Of a stretch of DNA of 16,500 nt, positions 6,541 through 13,275 are shown in pieces (position 1 is the stretch's first letter; each line of letters opens with the position of its first letter). The stretch comes from Candidatus Brocadiia bacterium (lineage in GTDB: Bacteria > Planctomycetota > PUPC01 > DSUN01). The stretch lies in the NCBI GenBank assembly GCA_016782825.1, contig JADHXT010000028.1, positions 1 through 16,500 of the forward strand. Reading direction: 5' to 3'. A model generated the notes under the pieces. The model did no database searches, was not told where the DNA came from, and worked only from the letters and a program-made list of their open reading frames with translations. A program made the position numbers and the translations under genes.

Positions 6541-7374
6541 ATCATCCGCGAAGCGGCGCTCGAATCCTATCTGCACGATATCAGCAAGATCCCCCTCCTG
6601 ACCGCCGACGAGGAAAAGGAGCTGGCCTACAGCTTGAGGGAGGGCAACCAAGACGCGCGCGCGCGGATGATCAGCTCGAATCTCCGCCTCGTGGTGTCCA
6701 TCGCCAAGAACTATGTGAACCGCGGCCTGCCCTTCACCGACCTGATCGCCGAGGGCAATATCGGCCTGATGAAGGCCGTGGAGCGGTTCCAGCCCGAGGC
6801 CGACTGCCGCTTCTCCACCTATGCCACATGGTGGATCAAGCAGGCCATCCGCCGGGCGATCACCAACACCGTGAAGACCGTGCGCATCCCGGCGTATATG
6901 GTGGAGACGATCGCCCACTGGAAGCAGGCCGCGTCGAGCCTCACGGCCCAGCTCGGGCGCGCTCCCACCGTGGAAGAAATCGCCAAGGAAATCGACCTGT
7001 CGCCCGACAATGCCACGGTGATCAAGCGCATCCTGAGCGCCACCATCACCGCCACGCAGCCGGTGAGCCTGGACATGCTGTGCTCGCTCAACGACGTGAT
7101 CGAAGACCGAGCCACGCCGCGCCCTGACGAGCAGTTTTTCGACGAAGTGGAGCGGCAGCATCTGCACGAACTGCTCGACTGCATCACGCCCCGCGAAGCC
7201 GAGGTGCTGCGGCTCCGCTACGGGCTGGACGACGACTCGCCCCTCACGCTCGAGCAGATCGGCGACCGCCTGGGCCTGACCCGCGAACGCATCCGCCAGA
7301 TCGAAAACGAGGCCCTCAACAAGCTCCACGACTACCTCACCGAAGAGCGCTCGCCCGACGACGACGCCAAATAG
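6541..7374 (+). CDS. RpoD/RpoS-type RNA polymerase sigma factor, apparent ATC start
   Basis: A 277-residue sigma70-family factor without region 1.1. Region 1.2 is residues about 6-40 (ESYLHDISKIPLLTADEEKELA). Region 2 is about 41-120 (NLRLVVSIAKNYVNRGLPF; DLIAEGNIGLMKAVERF; FSTYATWWIKQAIRRAI). Region 3 is about 125-200, and region 4 about 215-266 with the -35-binding helix TRERIRQIENEAL. The frame has no ATG, GTG or TTG between an in-frame TGA (6526-6528) and TTG at 6634, yet region 1.2 is encoded before 6634. GAGGAG at 6527-6532 sits exactly 8 nt before ATC (6541-6543), so initiation at ATC is my best reading. The fallback is TTG at 6634 (246 residues, region 1.2 lost). At the position equivalent to T440 of E. 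coli RpoD the residue is Arg104, while Q437 is kept as Gln101. It is a primary-like or group 2 factor. Confidence 0.85.
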   Translation: MIREAALESYLHDISKIPLLTADEEKELAYSLREGNQDARARMISSNLRLVVSIAKNYVNRGLPFTDLIAEGNIGLMKAVERFQPEADCRFSTYATWWIKQAIRRAITNTVKTVRIPAYMVETIAHWKQAASSLTAQLGRAPTVEEIAKEIDLSPDNATVIKRILSATITATQPVSLDMLCSLNDVIEDRATPRPDEQFFDEVERQHLHELLDCITPREAEVLRLRYGLDDDSPLTLEQIGDRLGLTRERIRQIENEALNKLHDYLTEERSPDDDAK

Positions 7375-7376
7375 AG

Positions 7377-7405
7377 TTGACGCCCGCTCGCCAAGGCGCT
7401 AGACT
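7377..7405 (+). promoter_or_regulatory. Sigma70-type promoter, TTGACG-N17-TAGACT
   Basis: TTGACG (7377-7382) begins 2 nt after the sigma factor stop codon; a 17-nt spacer leads to TAGACT (7400-7405). It serves apt and probably the tRNA and genes beyond it. Confidence 0.65.
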
Positions 7406-7416
7406 CGTGCCTCGCA

Positions 7417-7436
7417 TCGTGGCCAGGCGGCCACGA
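7417..7436 (+). promoter_or_regulatory. Hairpin in the apt leader
   Basis: TCGTGGCC (7417-7424) and GGCCACGA (7429-7436) form a perfect 8-bp stem with a 4-nt loop. It lies between the predicted transcript start (about 7412) and the AGGAG ribosome site at 7441. It may protect the 5' end or tune translation. Confidence 0.45.
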
Positions 7437-7450
7437 CACCAGGAGAGTGC

Positions 7451-7981
7451 ATGGACAAGCTGAGGCAAGCGATCGCCGCCGTCCCAGGCTTCCCGAAGCC
7501 AGGGATCGTCTTCCGCGACATCACGCCGGTGCTCGCCGATGCCGCCTTGCTGCGCCAGGCCGTCGAGGCCCTGGCCGCGCCGTTTCGCGGCCAAGGCGTG
7601 CAGCTCGTCGTGGGCGCCGAGGCCCGCGGGTTCATCTTCGGGCCCGCGGTCGCCCTCGAGCTGGGCGCCGGCTTCGTGCCCGTCCGCAAGCCCGGCAAGC
7701 TGCCCCGCGAGACGCAACAGGCCACCTACAAGCTCGAGTATGGCACCGACACGCTTGAAATGCACTGCGACGCCATCGCCCCCGGCACCCGCGTGCTCCT
7801 GGTGGACGACCTGCTGGCCACCGGCGGCACCATGGAGGCCTGCTGCACCCTGGCCGATGCCGCCGAGGCCGTCGTCGTGGGCTGCGCCTTCCTCATCGAG
7901 TTGGCCTTTCTCGGCGGACGCGAACGGCTTGCCCCTCGCCAGGTCGTCAGCCTCGTCACCTACGCGAGCGAGGACGAATGA
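7451..7981 (+). CDS. apt: Adenine phosphoribosyltransferase
   Basis: A 176-residue cytosolic purine salvage enzyme that joins adenine and PRPP to give AMP and pyrophosphate. The length is normal for the family. The N-terminus has the APT hallmark PGFPKPGIVFRDITP (12-26). The flexible-loop region RKPGKLPRET (79-88) is present. The PRPP-binding motif VLLVDDLLATGGT spans 115-127 with acidic D119-D120. AGGAG at 7441-7445 lies 5 nt before the ATG. A promoter at 7377-7405 gives this gene its own transcript start. The tRNA-Arg gene starts only 11 nt after the stop, so the two are probably co-transcribed. Confidence 0.97.
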   Translation: MDKLRQAIAAVPGFPKPGIVFRDITPVLADAALLRQAVEALAAPFRGQGVQLVVGAEARGFIFGPAVALELGAGFVPVRKPGKLPRETQQATYKLEYGTDTLEMHCDAIAPGTRVLLVDDLLATGGTMEACCTLADAAEAVVVGCAFLIELAFLGGRERLAPRQVVSLVTYASEDE

Positions 7982-7992
7982 TCCACTGCCCG

Positions 7993-8069
7993 GCGCCCGT
8001 AGCTCAGCAGGATAGAGCGGCGGTTTCCTAAACCGCAGGTCAGGGGTTCGAATCCTCTCGGGCGTACCA
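7993..8069 (+). tRNA. tRNA-Arg (anticodon CCT)
   Basis: A complete 77-nt cloverleaf with encoded CCA. The acceptor GCGCCCG (7993-7999) pairs with CGGGCGT (8059-8065), with a G-T wobble at the terminal pair. The D arm is GCTC/GAGC. The anticodon stem GCGGT/ACCGC closes the loop TTCCTAA with CCT at 8027-8029. The T arm carries TTCGAAT. The discriminator is A8066, then CCA 8067-8069. It reads AGG codons. It lies 11 nt after apt and 23 nt before the next gene, with no clear promoter of its own. Confidence 0.97.
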
Positions 8070-8092
8070 GACACTGACATCAGACAACGAAA

Positions 8093-8854
8093 GTGACCCA
8101 CGTGAGCAAGCATCTCTACAAAGACGTCAAACACCCCGACAAGTTCCACGAGCTCCTCTCCCACGCGTGGGCCAGGATGGAGCCCTACGCCCTCCAGGCC
8201 GGCATCGCCGTCCTGGCGCTCGTGGCCGTCGCCACCGTGTGGTTCGTCGTCGCGCGGCAGCGCGCGGCCAGCCTGGAAAAACCGTGGGCGCAAGCCTTCG
8301 ACATCCAGCGCCGAGCCAGCGACGCCCTGGCCACGGCCCGCACCGACGCCGACCGCGAGACAATCGAGGAGCAGGTGCTCGCCGACCTCGCCGCCCTCGC
8401 CCGCGAGCAGGCCCGCCGGCCCGTCGCCGCCCTCGCCCTCATCGAGCTCTCCCAGGCCCAGTTCCGCCGCGGCCACCTGCGCCGCACCCAGGACCCCGAC
8501 GCCGCCCGCGACCGCTTCCGGGCCGCCGCCGAAGCCGCCGAGCAATTCCTCGCCGACTTCCCCAACCACGGCCTCCGCGCCCTCGCCGCCTACAACGCCG
8601 GCAAGGCCCGCCTCGAACTCAGGGAATACCCCCGCGCCGTCCAGCACTTCCAGCAGGCCCACGACGCCCCCATCCGCTCCCTCGCCGCCCTCGCCCGCTG
8701 GCACACCGCCCGCTGTCAGGAACGCCTCGGCCAGCTCGACGCCGCGCGGCAGGCCTACGAAGCTCTACGCAACGACCCCTGGGCAGGCTGGTGCGCCCAG
8801 CAAGCCCAATGGCGGCTCTCCCAGCTCCAGAGCCGCCCCACACAAGGAAGCTAG
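8093..8854 (+). CDS. Membrane-anchored TPR-like protein
   Basis: A protein of about 253 residues with a short basic cytoplasmic N-terminus, one membrane segment at about 33-54 (LQAGIAVLALVAVATVWFVVA) and a long helical, Ala/Arg-rich outer domain. Within the latter, tetratricopeptide-like helix pairs can be seen near residues 112-180 (ALALIELSQAQF; AEQFLADFPNHGLRALAAYNAGKARLELREYPRAVQHFQQAH) and 190-245. This layout is like YfgM/Tol-Pal-type periplasmic TPR proteins, which act as chaperone or scaffold partners; the role here is inference. The GTG at 8093 has a poor ribosome site; GTG at 8102 (giving MSKHLYKDVKHPDKF) is an equally plausible start. It follows the tRNA by 23 nt and has no visible promoter, so it probably belongs to the apt transcript. 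Confidence 0.75.
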   Translation: MTHVSKHLYKDVKHPDKFHELLSHAWARMEPYALQAGIAVLALVAVATVWFVVARQRAASLEKPWAQAFDIQRRASDALATARTDADRETIEEQVLADLAALAREQARRPVAALALIELSQAQFRRGHLRRTQDPDAARDRFRAAAEAAEQFLADFPNHGLRALAAYNAGKARLELREYPRAVQHFQQAHDAPIRSLAALARWHTARCQERLGQLDAARQAYEALRNDPWAGWCAQQAQWRLSQLQSRPTQGS

Positions 8855-8915
8855 CCAGCACGGAGTTTCGGCCCGCTCCCCTGGCACACCGACTCCGGCA
8901 ACGGCCGAAAAGGAG
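8854..8915 (+). promoter_or_regulatory. H-type pseudoknot candidate in the corrinoid gene leader
   Basis: Stem 1 pairs GCCAG (8854-8858) with CTGGC (8881-8885), continuing as GGAG (8862-8865) with CTCC (8876-8879). Its loop contains TTTCGGCC (8866-8873), the exact complement of GGCCGAAA (8903-8910), which runs into the Shine-Dalgarno AAGGAG (8910-8915). A rival pairing, CGGAGT (8861-8866) with ACTCCG (8892-8897), is exclusive with both. Loop-to-downstream pairing beside the ribosome site is the architecture of small translational riboswitches. It matches no class I can recall by sequence, and it could be chance in GC-rich DNA. Confidence 0.4.
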
Positions 8916-8921
8916 AGTCTG

Positions 8922-9554
8922 ATGGCAGACCTGCAGCAAATCGCCAACGGGATCATCGGAGGCAAAGCCCAGGACGTGAAGGACATGGTCCAGGCCGCCC
9001 TCGACGAAGGCGTCGGCGTCGAGGCCATCCTCAACGAGGGCCTCATCGCCGGCATGAACGTCGTCGGAGTCAAATTCAAGGCCAACGAATTCTACGTCCC
9101 CGAAGTCCTCATCGCCGCCCGCGCCATGAAGTGGGGCATGGAGATCATCGAGCCCAAGCTCAAGGAAGCCGGCGTCGAGCCCATCGCCAGCATCGCCATC
9201 GGCACCGTCAAAGGCGACCTGCACGACATCGGCAAAAACCTCGTGGGCATGATGCTCCAGGGCGCCGGCTTCAAGGTCGTCGACCTCGGCATCGACGTCG
9301 CCCCCGAGAAATTCCTCGCAGCCGTCCAGGGCCAGGGCTGCAAGGTCGTCGCCCTCTCCGCCCTCCTCACCACCACCATGCCCCAGATGAGAAACGTCAT
9401 CGACGCCCTCAAGGAAGCCGGCGTCGACGCCAAGGTCATCATCGGCGGCGCCCCCGTCACCCAGAACTACGCCGACGAGATCGGAGCCGACGGCTACGCC
9501 CCCGACGCCGCCTCCGCCGTCGACATCGCCAAGGCCGCCATCGGCGTCGCCTGA
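8922..9554 (+). CDS. Methyltransferase-type corrinoid protein (B12-binding)
   Basis: A 210-residue cobalamin carrier of the MtbC/MttC/MtaC and MetH-module type. Residues about 1-85 are the helical cap (B12-binding 2 domain: MVQAALDEGVGVEAILNEGLIAGMNVVG). Residues about 88-208 are the Rossmann-like B12 domain with D99-x-H101-x-x-G104, where His101 is the expected lower cobalt ligand, then SALLTTTMPQM and GGAPVTQ, which line the nucleotide tail. Such proteins shuttle methyl groups between a substrate methyltransferase and a second methyltransferase using tetrahydrofolate or a thiol. Neither partner is within the window, so the substrate cannot be named. AAGGAG lies 6 nt before the ATG. The gene follows the TPR-like gene by 67 nt, an interval holding the pseudoknot candidate, and is followed by a hairpin terminator. 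Confidence 0.95.
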   Translation: MADLQQIANGIIGGKAQDVKDMVQAALDEGVGVEAILNEGLIAGMNVVGVKFKANEFYVPEVLIAARAMKWGMEIIEPKLKEAGVEPIASIAIGTVKGDLHDIGKNLVGMMLQGAGFKVVDLGIDVAPEKFLAAVQGQGCKVVALSALLTTTMPQMRNVIDALKEAGVDAKVIIGGAPVTQNYADEIGADGYAPDAASAVDIAKAAIGVA

Positions 9555-9582
9555 CACCCGACCCGCGATCCGTGACCCCGAC

Positions 9583-9620
9583 ACACCCTCCCGCAGGCCC
9601 CCGCGCCCACGGGAGGGTGT
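9583..9620 (+). terminator. Hairpin terminator after the corrinoid gene
   Basis: ACACCCTCCCG (9583-9593) and CGGGAGGGTGT (9610-9620) form a perfect 11-bp stem with a 16-nt loop, 28 nt past the stop codon. The following bases (TCTC) are only weakly U-rich. Confidence 0.6.
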
Positions 9621-9775
9621 TCTCATGCCCCCACGCCGGTGGCTCAGCCCCATTGCCGATTTGCGATTGCCGACTGCCGATTGGCAGAGCGACCAGCTGC
9701 CGGCCACCAGCATGGAGCATGGGGCAGGAGCGCGGGGGGCGGCTACCGTCAATCTCAGGGTTCTTGGAAGGGGGT

Positions 9776-9838
9776 GCGGGGGAAACCTTTCTCCTCAAGG
9801 CTTGTCCTGAGCGAAGCCGAAGGAAAGGTTCCCCCCGC
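9776..9838. repeat. Long hairpin containing a dispersed-repeat core, between converging genes
   Basis: GCGGGGGAAACCTTTC (9776-9791) pairs with 9823-9838 over 16 bp with one mismatch. Its loop carries a TTGTCCTGAGCGAAGCCGAA core. I recall closely similar TCCTGAGCGAAG(T/C)CGAAGG units as intergenic repeats in many bacteria, but have not searched. It lies 28 nt past the stop of the minus-strand HEAT gene and could terminate it. The rest of 9555-9865 is non-coding; around 9652-9685 there are short degenerate GCCGATT/GATTGCC tandem units, another junk-like repeat. Confidence 0.6.
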
Positions 9839-9865
9839 GTTACCAATCATCTCGATTCGCGTCCG

Positions 9866-11824
9866 TCAGCGGAGCTTCTTGAGCAGCTCGGTGGCTTGCT
9901 TCTTGGTGCGGGCGTTCTTGGAGCGCTGGACGACGGCCTGGAGGGCCTTCTTTCGCGGCTCCTTGCCCACGCCCTTGAGTCCGCGCTGGCCGGTGAGCTG
10001 GACGATGGCGGAGCAGGCTTCCTCGGCGACGGCCGGCTCGGCGGCGAAGGCGGCCAGGCGGTCGAGCGAGCCGTCCGCGGCGATGGTGGCGAGGGCGGAG
10101 ATGGCCCGCCGCTTCCCGTCGGGCCGCGTGACGAGAGGCAGCACGGCGTCCACCTTGGCCAGGCGGTCGGCGGGGCCGAGCTTGGTGGCGGCCTGCACGC
10201 ACTGCAAGTAGCCGCGGAGGGCGAGGATCTTGTGGAGGTCCTTCTTGCCTGTCTTGGCGAGGGCGAGGAGGGGGTCCATGACGGTCAGGTCGTTGGGCCA
10301 GTTGCTGGGCCAGCCGGCGAGGGTGCGGACGGCGTCGTCCTGGACGGCGGGGTCGGCGTCGCCGATGCCGGCCTGGACGGCGGCGAGGGCCGTGGGGCCG
10401 CCGGCGCTGGCGAGTGCGTGGAGGCCGATGGCGCGTAGCGGGGCGTTCTTGCACTTCATGAGAGGCATGAGGTGGGGCACGCAGGCGGCGCCGCCGCGGG
10501 CGCTGGTGGTGCGCAGGGCCTTGCCCACGGCGGCCTGTTCCTTGGCGTCCTGTGTCTTCTGGAGGATGCGGACGAGTTCGGGCACCTGCTGTCCACTGCC
10601 GAGCACGCCGATGGCGGCCACGGCGGCGCTGCGGACGCCGGCGTCGGTGTCTTCGGCGCACTGGACGAAGGCGGGCATGGCGGCCTCGATGCGGCGGTGC
10701 ATGGCCACTTCGATGAGCGCCTGGCGCCTCTTGCCGGCGAGCTTGGGCAGGCTGGCGAGGATGGCCGGGTTCACGTCCTGGCCGGGGAGGCGTGCAAGCG
10801 ATACTTTGGCTGCCTGTGCAATGTCGGCGTCGGTCTCGCTGGCGAGGTCGAGGAGAGCGGGGATGCAGGAGGCGTTGCCGAGGCCCTGGAGGGCGCCGAT
10901 GGCGACGAGTCGGATGGGCTTGGGCCCGGCCTTGGCGACCTGGAGGACGGCGGGGAGGGCCTTGGGGTCGCTACGGTCGGCCAGGGCGAGAAGGAGGAAG
11001 GCCTGGCGGTCGGGCTTGGTGGTGGCGAGTTCGGCGGCGAGGGCTTCGGTGGCCTTGGCGCCGGACAGCTCGCGTGCGGTGCGGAGGCCGATGCCGTAGA
11101 GCGCCTTGTCGGCCGAGCGGAGCTGCTCGAGGAGCATGGGCACGCCGGCGTCGCCGCGGGCGAGAATGGCGCCGCGTGTGGCTTCGAGGTGGCGCTGCTT
11201 GGGCACGTCGGCCTTGCGGACGGCGTCGTAGAGGCGGACCGCGTCGGCGGCCTTGCCGTCGGCGAGGAGGCGTTCGGCGCAGAACACGCACCCGATGGCC
11301 ACGGAGGAGCGGACGGGCGCAGGCGCGGCCGGCAGGGCCTGCTCGAGGGCCTTGACGGCTGTGGCGCCGCCGATGCGGCCGAGGGCTTCGGCCGCGGCGC
11401 AGGCCACGTCGGCGTCGGCATCCTTGAGACGGATGACGAGCGCGGCCACGGCCTCGGCATCGCGTCGCACGGCGATGGAGTTGATGGTGCCGATGAGCAG
11501 GCGGCCTTTGAGCTTGGCCATGGCGTCGCGGAGCGCGGCGTCGGCCTTGGGGCCGGGGATGGCTTCGAGGGCGATGCGTGCCCACGAGGCGAGCTGTTCG
11601 TCGGCCAGGAGCGGAGCGAGGGCGGGGACGGCGGCTTCGGAGCCGTAGATGGCCAGGTGCTTGCAGGTGATGGCCTTCTGCTGCGGCGGTGCGTCGGACT
11701 GGAGCACCTGGATGAGCTTCTGCTCTTTCGTGGCTTCGGCGGCACGGGCATGGCCGGCGGCCAAGGCGAGTGCCACGGCCGCGAGGCAGACGACGCGGGT
11801 GGCGAAGGGGCGGATGGTGAACAC
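9866..11824 (-). CDS. Secreted HEAT-repeat protein
   Basis: A 652-residue exported alpha-solenoid. Residues 1-28 form a signal peptide (VVCLAAVALALAAGHARA). Nearly all the rest is made of HEAT or PBS-lyase-like repeats of about 30-40 residues, with recurring units such as AVPALAPLLAD, DADVACAAAEALGRIGG, TDAGVRSAAVAAIGVLGSG and DPAVQDDAVRTLAGW. Such repeats form protein-binding scaffolds; no catalytic domain is visible. The start is a GTG at 11822-11824 with AAGGAG 7 nt ahead. The frame continues far upstream across the neighbouring gene, but that extension is not supported. It follows the oxidoreductase by 38 nt on the same strand with no promoter between them, so they probably form an operon. 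In PVC-type bacteria such pairs are common near glycan catabolism genes. The partner is unknown. Confidence 0.9.
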   Translation of the reverse strand: MFTIRPFATRVVCLAAVALALAAGHARAAEATKEQKLIQVLQSDAPPQQKAITCKHLAIYGSEAAVPALAPLLADEQLASWARIALEAIPGPKADAALRDAMAKLKGRLLIGTINSIAVRRDAEAVAALVIRLKDADADVACAAAEALGRIGGATAVKALEQALPAAPAPVRSSVAIGCVFCAERLLADGKAADAVRLYDAVRKADVPKQRHLEATRGAILARGDAGVPMLLEQLRSADKALYGIGLRTARELSGAKATEALAAELATTKPDRQAFLLLALADRSDPKALPAVLQVAKAGPKPIRLVAIGALQGLGNASCIPALLDLASETDADIAQAAKVSLARLPGQDVNPAILASLPKLAGKRRQALIEVAMHRRIEAAMPAFVQCAEDTDAGVRSAAVAAIGVLGSGQQVPELVRILQKTQDAKEQAAVGKALRTTSARGGAACVPHLMPLMKCKNAPLRAIGLHALASAGGPTALAAVQAGIGDADPAVQDDAVRTLAGWPSNWPNDLTVMDPLLALAKTGKKDLHKILALRGYLQCVQAATKLGPADRLAKVDAVLPLVTRPDGKRRAISALATIAADGSLDRLAAFAAEPAVAEEACSAIVQLTGQRGLKGVGKEPRKKALQAVVQRSKNARTKKQATELLKKLR

Positions 11825-11862
11825 GGCGGGTCTCCTTGCCAACGGGCAGAGGGGGGTGCGGA

Positions 11863-13146
11863 CTAGAGGCGCCACGGCTCGCGGAGCGCTTCGGAGCGCA
11901 GGCGGTTGGCTTCGCTGTCGTTGATGAAGACGTTCTTCTCGGCGTCGTAGGCGAGCTTGCGGCGGAGGAAGATGGAGATGTTGGATGCGTGGCAGGCGAT
12001 GTGGGTCTGGCAGGCGACGAAGTGGTTGGCACGGGGCAGGCCGCGGGTCTTCACGCAGTTGAAGAAGTCGCGCACGTGGTTGTTGGCGGGGTAGCCGCGC
12101 ACCTTGGCGCCGCGTCCCGCGAGGAGTGCGGGGGAGCTGGCGACCATTTCGCCGTTGTCGCCGGTTTCCACCCAGCCGGTGTCGCCCTCGAAGCGCACGG
12201 GGCAGGAGCCGAGGCCGAGCCATCCGCCGTTGCGCAGCACGAGCTTCACGCCGTTGGCGTAGCGGGCCGTGGCGGCGCCGTTGGCGGGCGGCGAGTATTC
12301 GACGGGGGCGGTGCGGTCGGCGTCGTTGGCCCACTGGCAGAGGTCCACGCAGTGGCTGCCCCATTCGAGCACGCCGCCGCCCACGAGGCCGCCGCCCTTC
12401 TCGAAGTTGAAGCCGTTGAGGAGCTTGCGGTTGTAGGGGCGCCACGCGGCGGGGCCGAGGTAGAGGTCCCACTCCACGTCTTCCCTGGGCGGCTGGGCCT
12501 CGGCGGGCAGCCATCCGCTGGTGCTGGTGCCCATGCCGCCGGGATGGGCGTGGACGGCCTGGAGCTTGCCGAGCTTGCCGGTGCGGGCCAGCTCGATGGC
12601 GTAGACGAAGTGGGGCAGGTTGCGGCGCTGCATGCCGCCCTGGAACACGCGGCCGGTGCGGCTGTAGGTGGCGGCCAGCTCGAGGCTCTGCACGATGTTC
12701 TTGGTGCAGGGCTTCTCGCAGTAGACGTCCTTGCCGGCCTTGGCAGCCAGGGTGGAGGCCGTGACGTGCCAGTTGGGGCCGGTGGCGATGAGCAGGGCAT
12801 CGAGGTCGGCGCGGTCGAAGAGCTTGCGGAAGTCGCGGTACATGACGCACTTGTCGTCGCGGTTGCGTGCGTCGGCGCGCTTCTTGGCGCCTTCGCGGCG
12901 CGGCTTGCGCACGTCGCACACGGCCACGCAGCGCACGTCGGGCTCCTGGAGCATGCAGCCGAGCACGTAGGAGCCGCGGCCGCCGATGCCCATGGCGCCC
13001 AGGCGGATCTGCTCGCTCGGGGCCACCACGCCGTCGCGGCCCAGCGCCGACGACGTCACCACGACGGGCGCCAGAGCCGCGCTCGCCGCTGCGGCGACGC
13101 CTCGCTTGAGGAACTGCCGGCGCGGCAGGGCGGGTTTCTTGGACAT
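11863..13146 (-). CDS. Tat-exported Gfo/Idh/MocA family oxidoreductase
   Basis: A 427-residue NAD(P)-dependent oxidoreductase-like protein. A twin-arginine signal, R9-R10-Q-F-L-K, precedes a hydrophobic stretch at 17-35, so it is exported folded with its cofactor. The Rossmann fold starts at IRLGAMGIGGRGS, with G53-x-G55-G-R-G58. The family EKP motif is at E144-K145-P146, with the Lys expected to be catalytic. W262-G-S-H265-C-V-D268 matches the family's conserved His/Asp motif. Relatives act on sugars and inositols, and exported ones are expanded in Planctomycetota and related phyla; the substrate here is unknown. The ATG at 13144-13146 has AAGGA 7 nt ahead; the upstream in-frame extension would bury the Tat motif and is rejected. 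A promoter lies at 13193-13220. It leads an operon with the HEAT gene. Confidence 0.93.
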   Translation of the reverse strand: MSKKPALPRRQFLKRGVAAAASAALAPVVVTSSALGRDGVVAPSEQIRLGAMGIGGRGSYVLGCMLQEPDVRCVAVCDVRKPRREGAKKRADARNRDDKCVMYRDFRKLFDRADLDALLIATGPNWHVTASTLAAKAGKDVYCEKPCTKNIVQSLELAATYSRTGRVFQGGMQRRNLPHFVYAIELARTGKLGKLQAVHAHPGGMGTSTSGWLPAEAQPPREDVEWDLYLGPAAWRPYNRKLLNGFNFEKGGGLVGGGVLEWGSHCVDLCQWANDADRTAPVEYSPPANGAATARYANGVKLVLRNGGWLGLGSCPVRFEGDTGWVETGDNGEMVASSPALLAGRGAKVRGYPANNHVRDFFNCVKTRGLPRANHFVACQTHIACHASNISIFLRRKLAYDAEKNVFINDSEANRLRSEALREPWRL

Positions 13147-13192
13147 AGACCGTTCCTTTCTGTCGGGACCGGAGGACATACCGTTCGGGTGC

Positions 13193-13220
13193 ATTGTAGT
13201 CATTGCGGCCCGCGCTGCAA
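13193..13220 (-). promoter_or_regulatory. Sigma70-type promoter, TTGCAG-N16-TACAAT
   Basis: On the minus strand, TTGCAG (13215-13220), a 16-nt spacer and TACAAT (13193-13198). It drives the oxidoreductase and HEAT operon, with a predicted start near 13187 and a leader of about 40 nt. Confidence 0.6.
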
Positions 13221-13275
13221 GCATGCTGCGCCGCGGGCGGGCGGGTCGGTAGGCGATGGAGGGAGGGGCGCCGGG

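Noticed and set aside
4116..6545. An 809-residue minus-strand open frame opposite the VIT/VWA gene
   Set aside because: The sequence is repetitive (AEEVGHLA- and HVVVVG-like) with no recognisable fold, whereas the plus frame has a signal peptide, VIT, VWA and MIDAS. It is a codon-bias shadow.
8855..8921. Classical cobalamin riboswitch before the corrinoid gene
   Set aside because: The interval is far too short and I see no B12-box-like conserved core.
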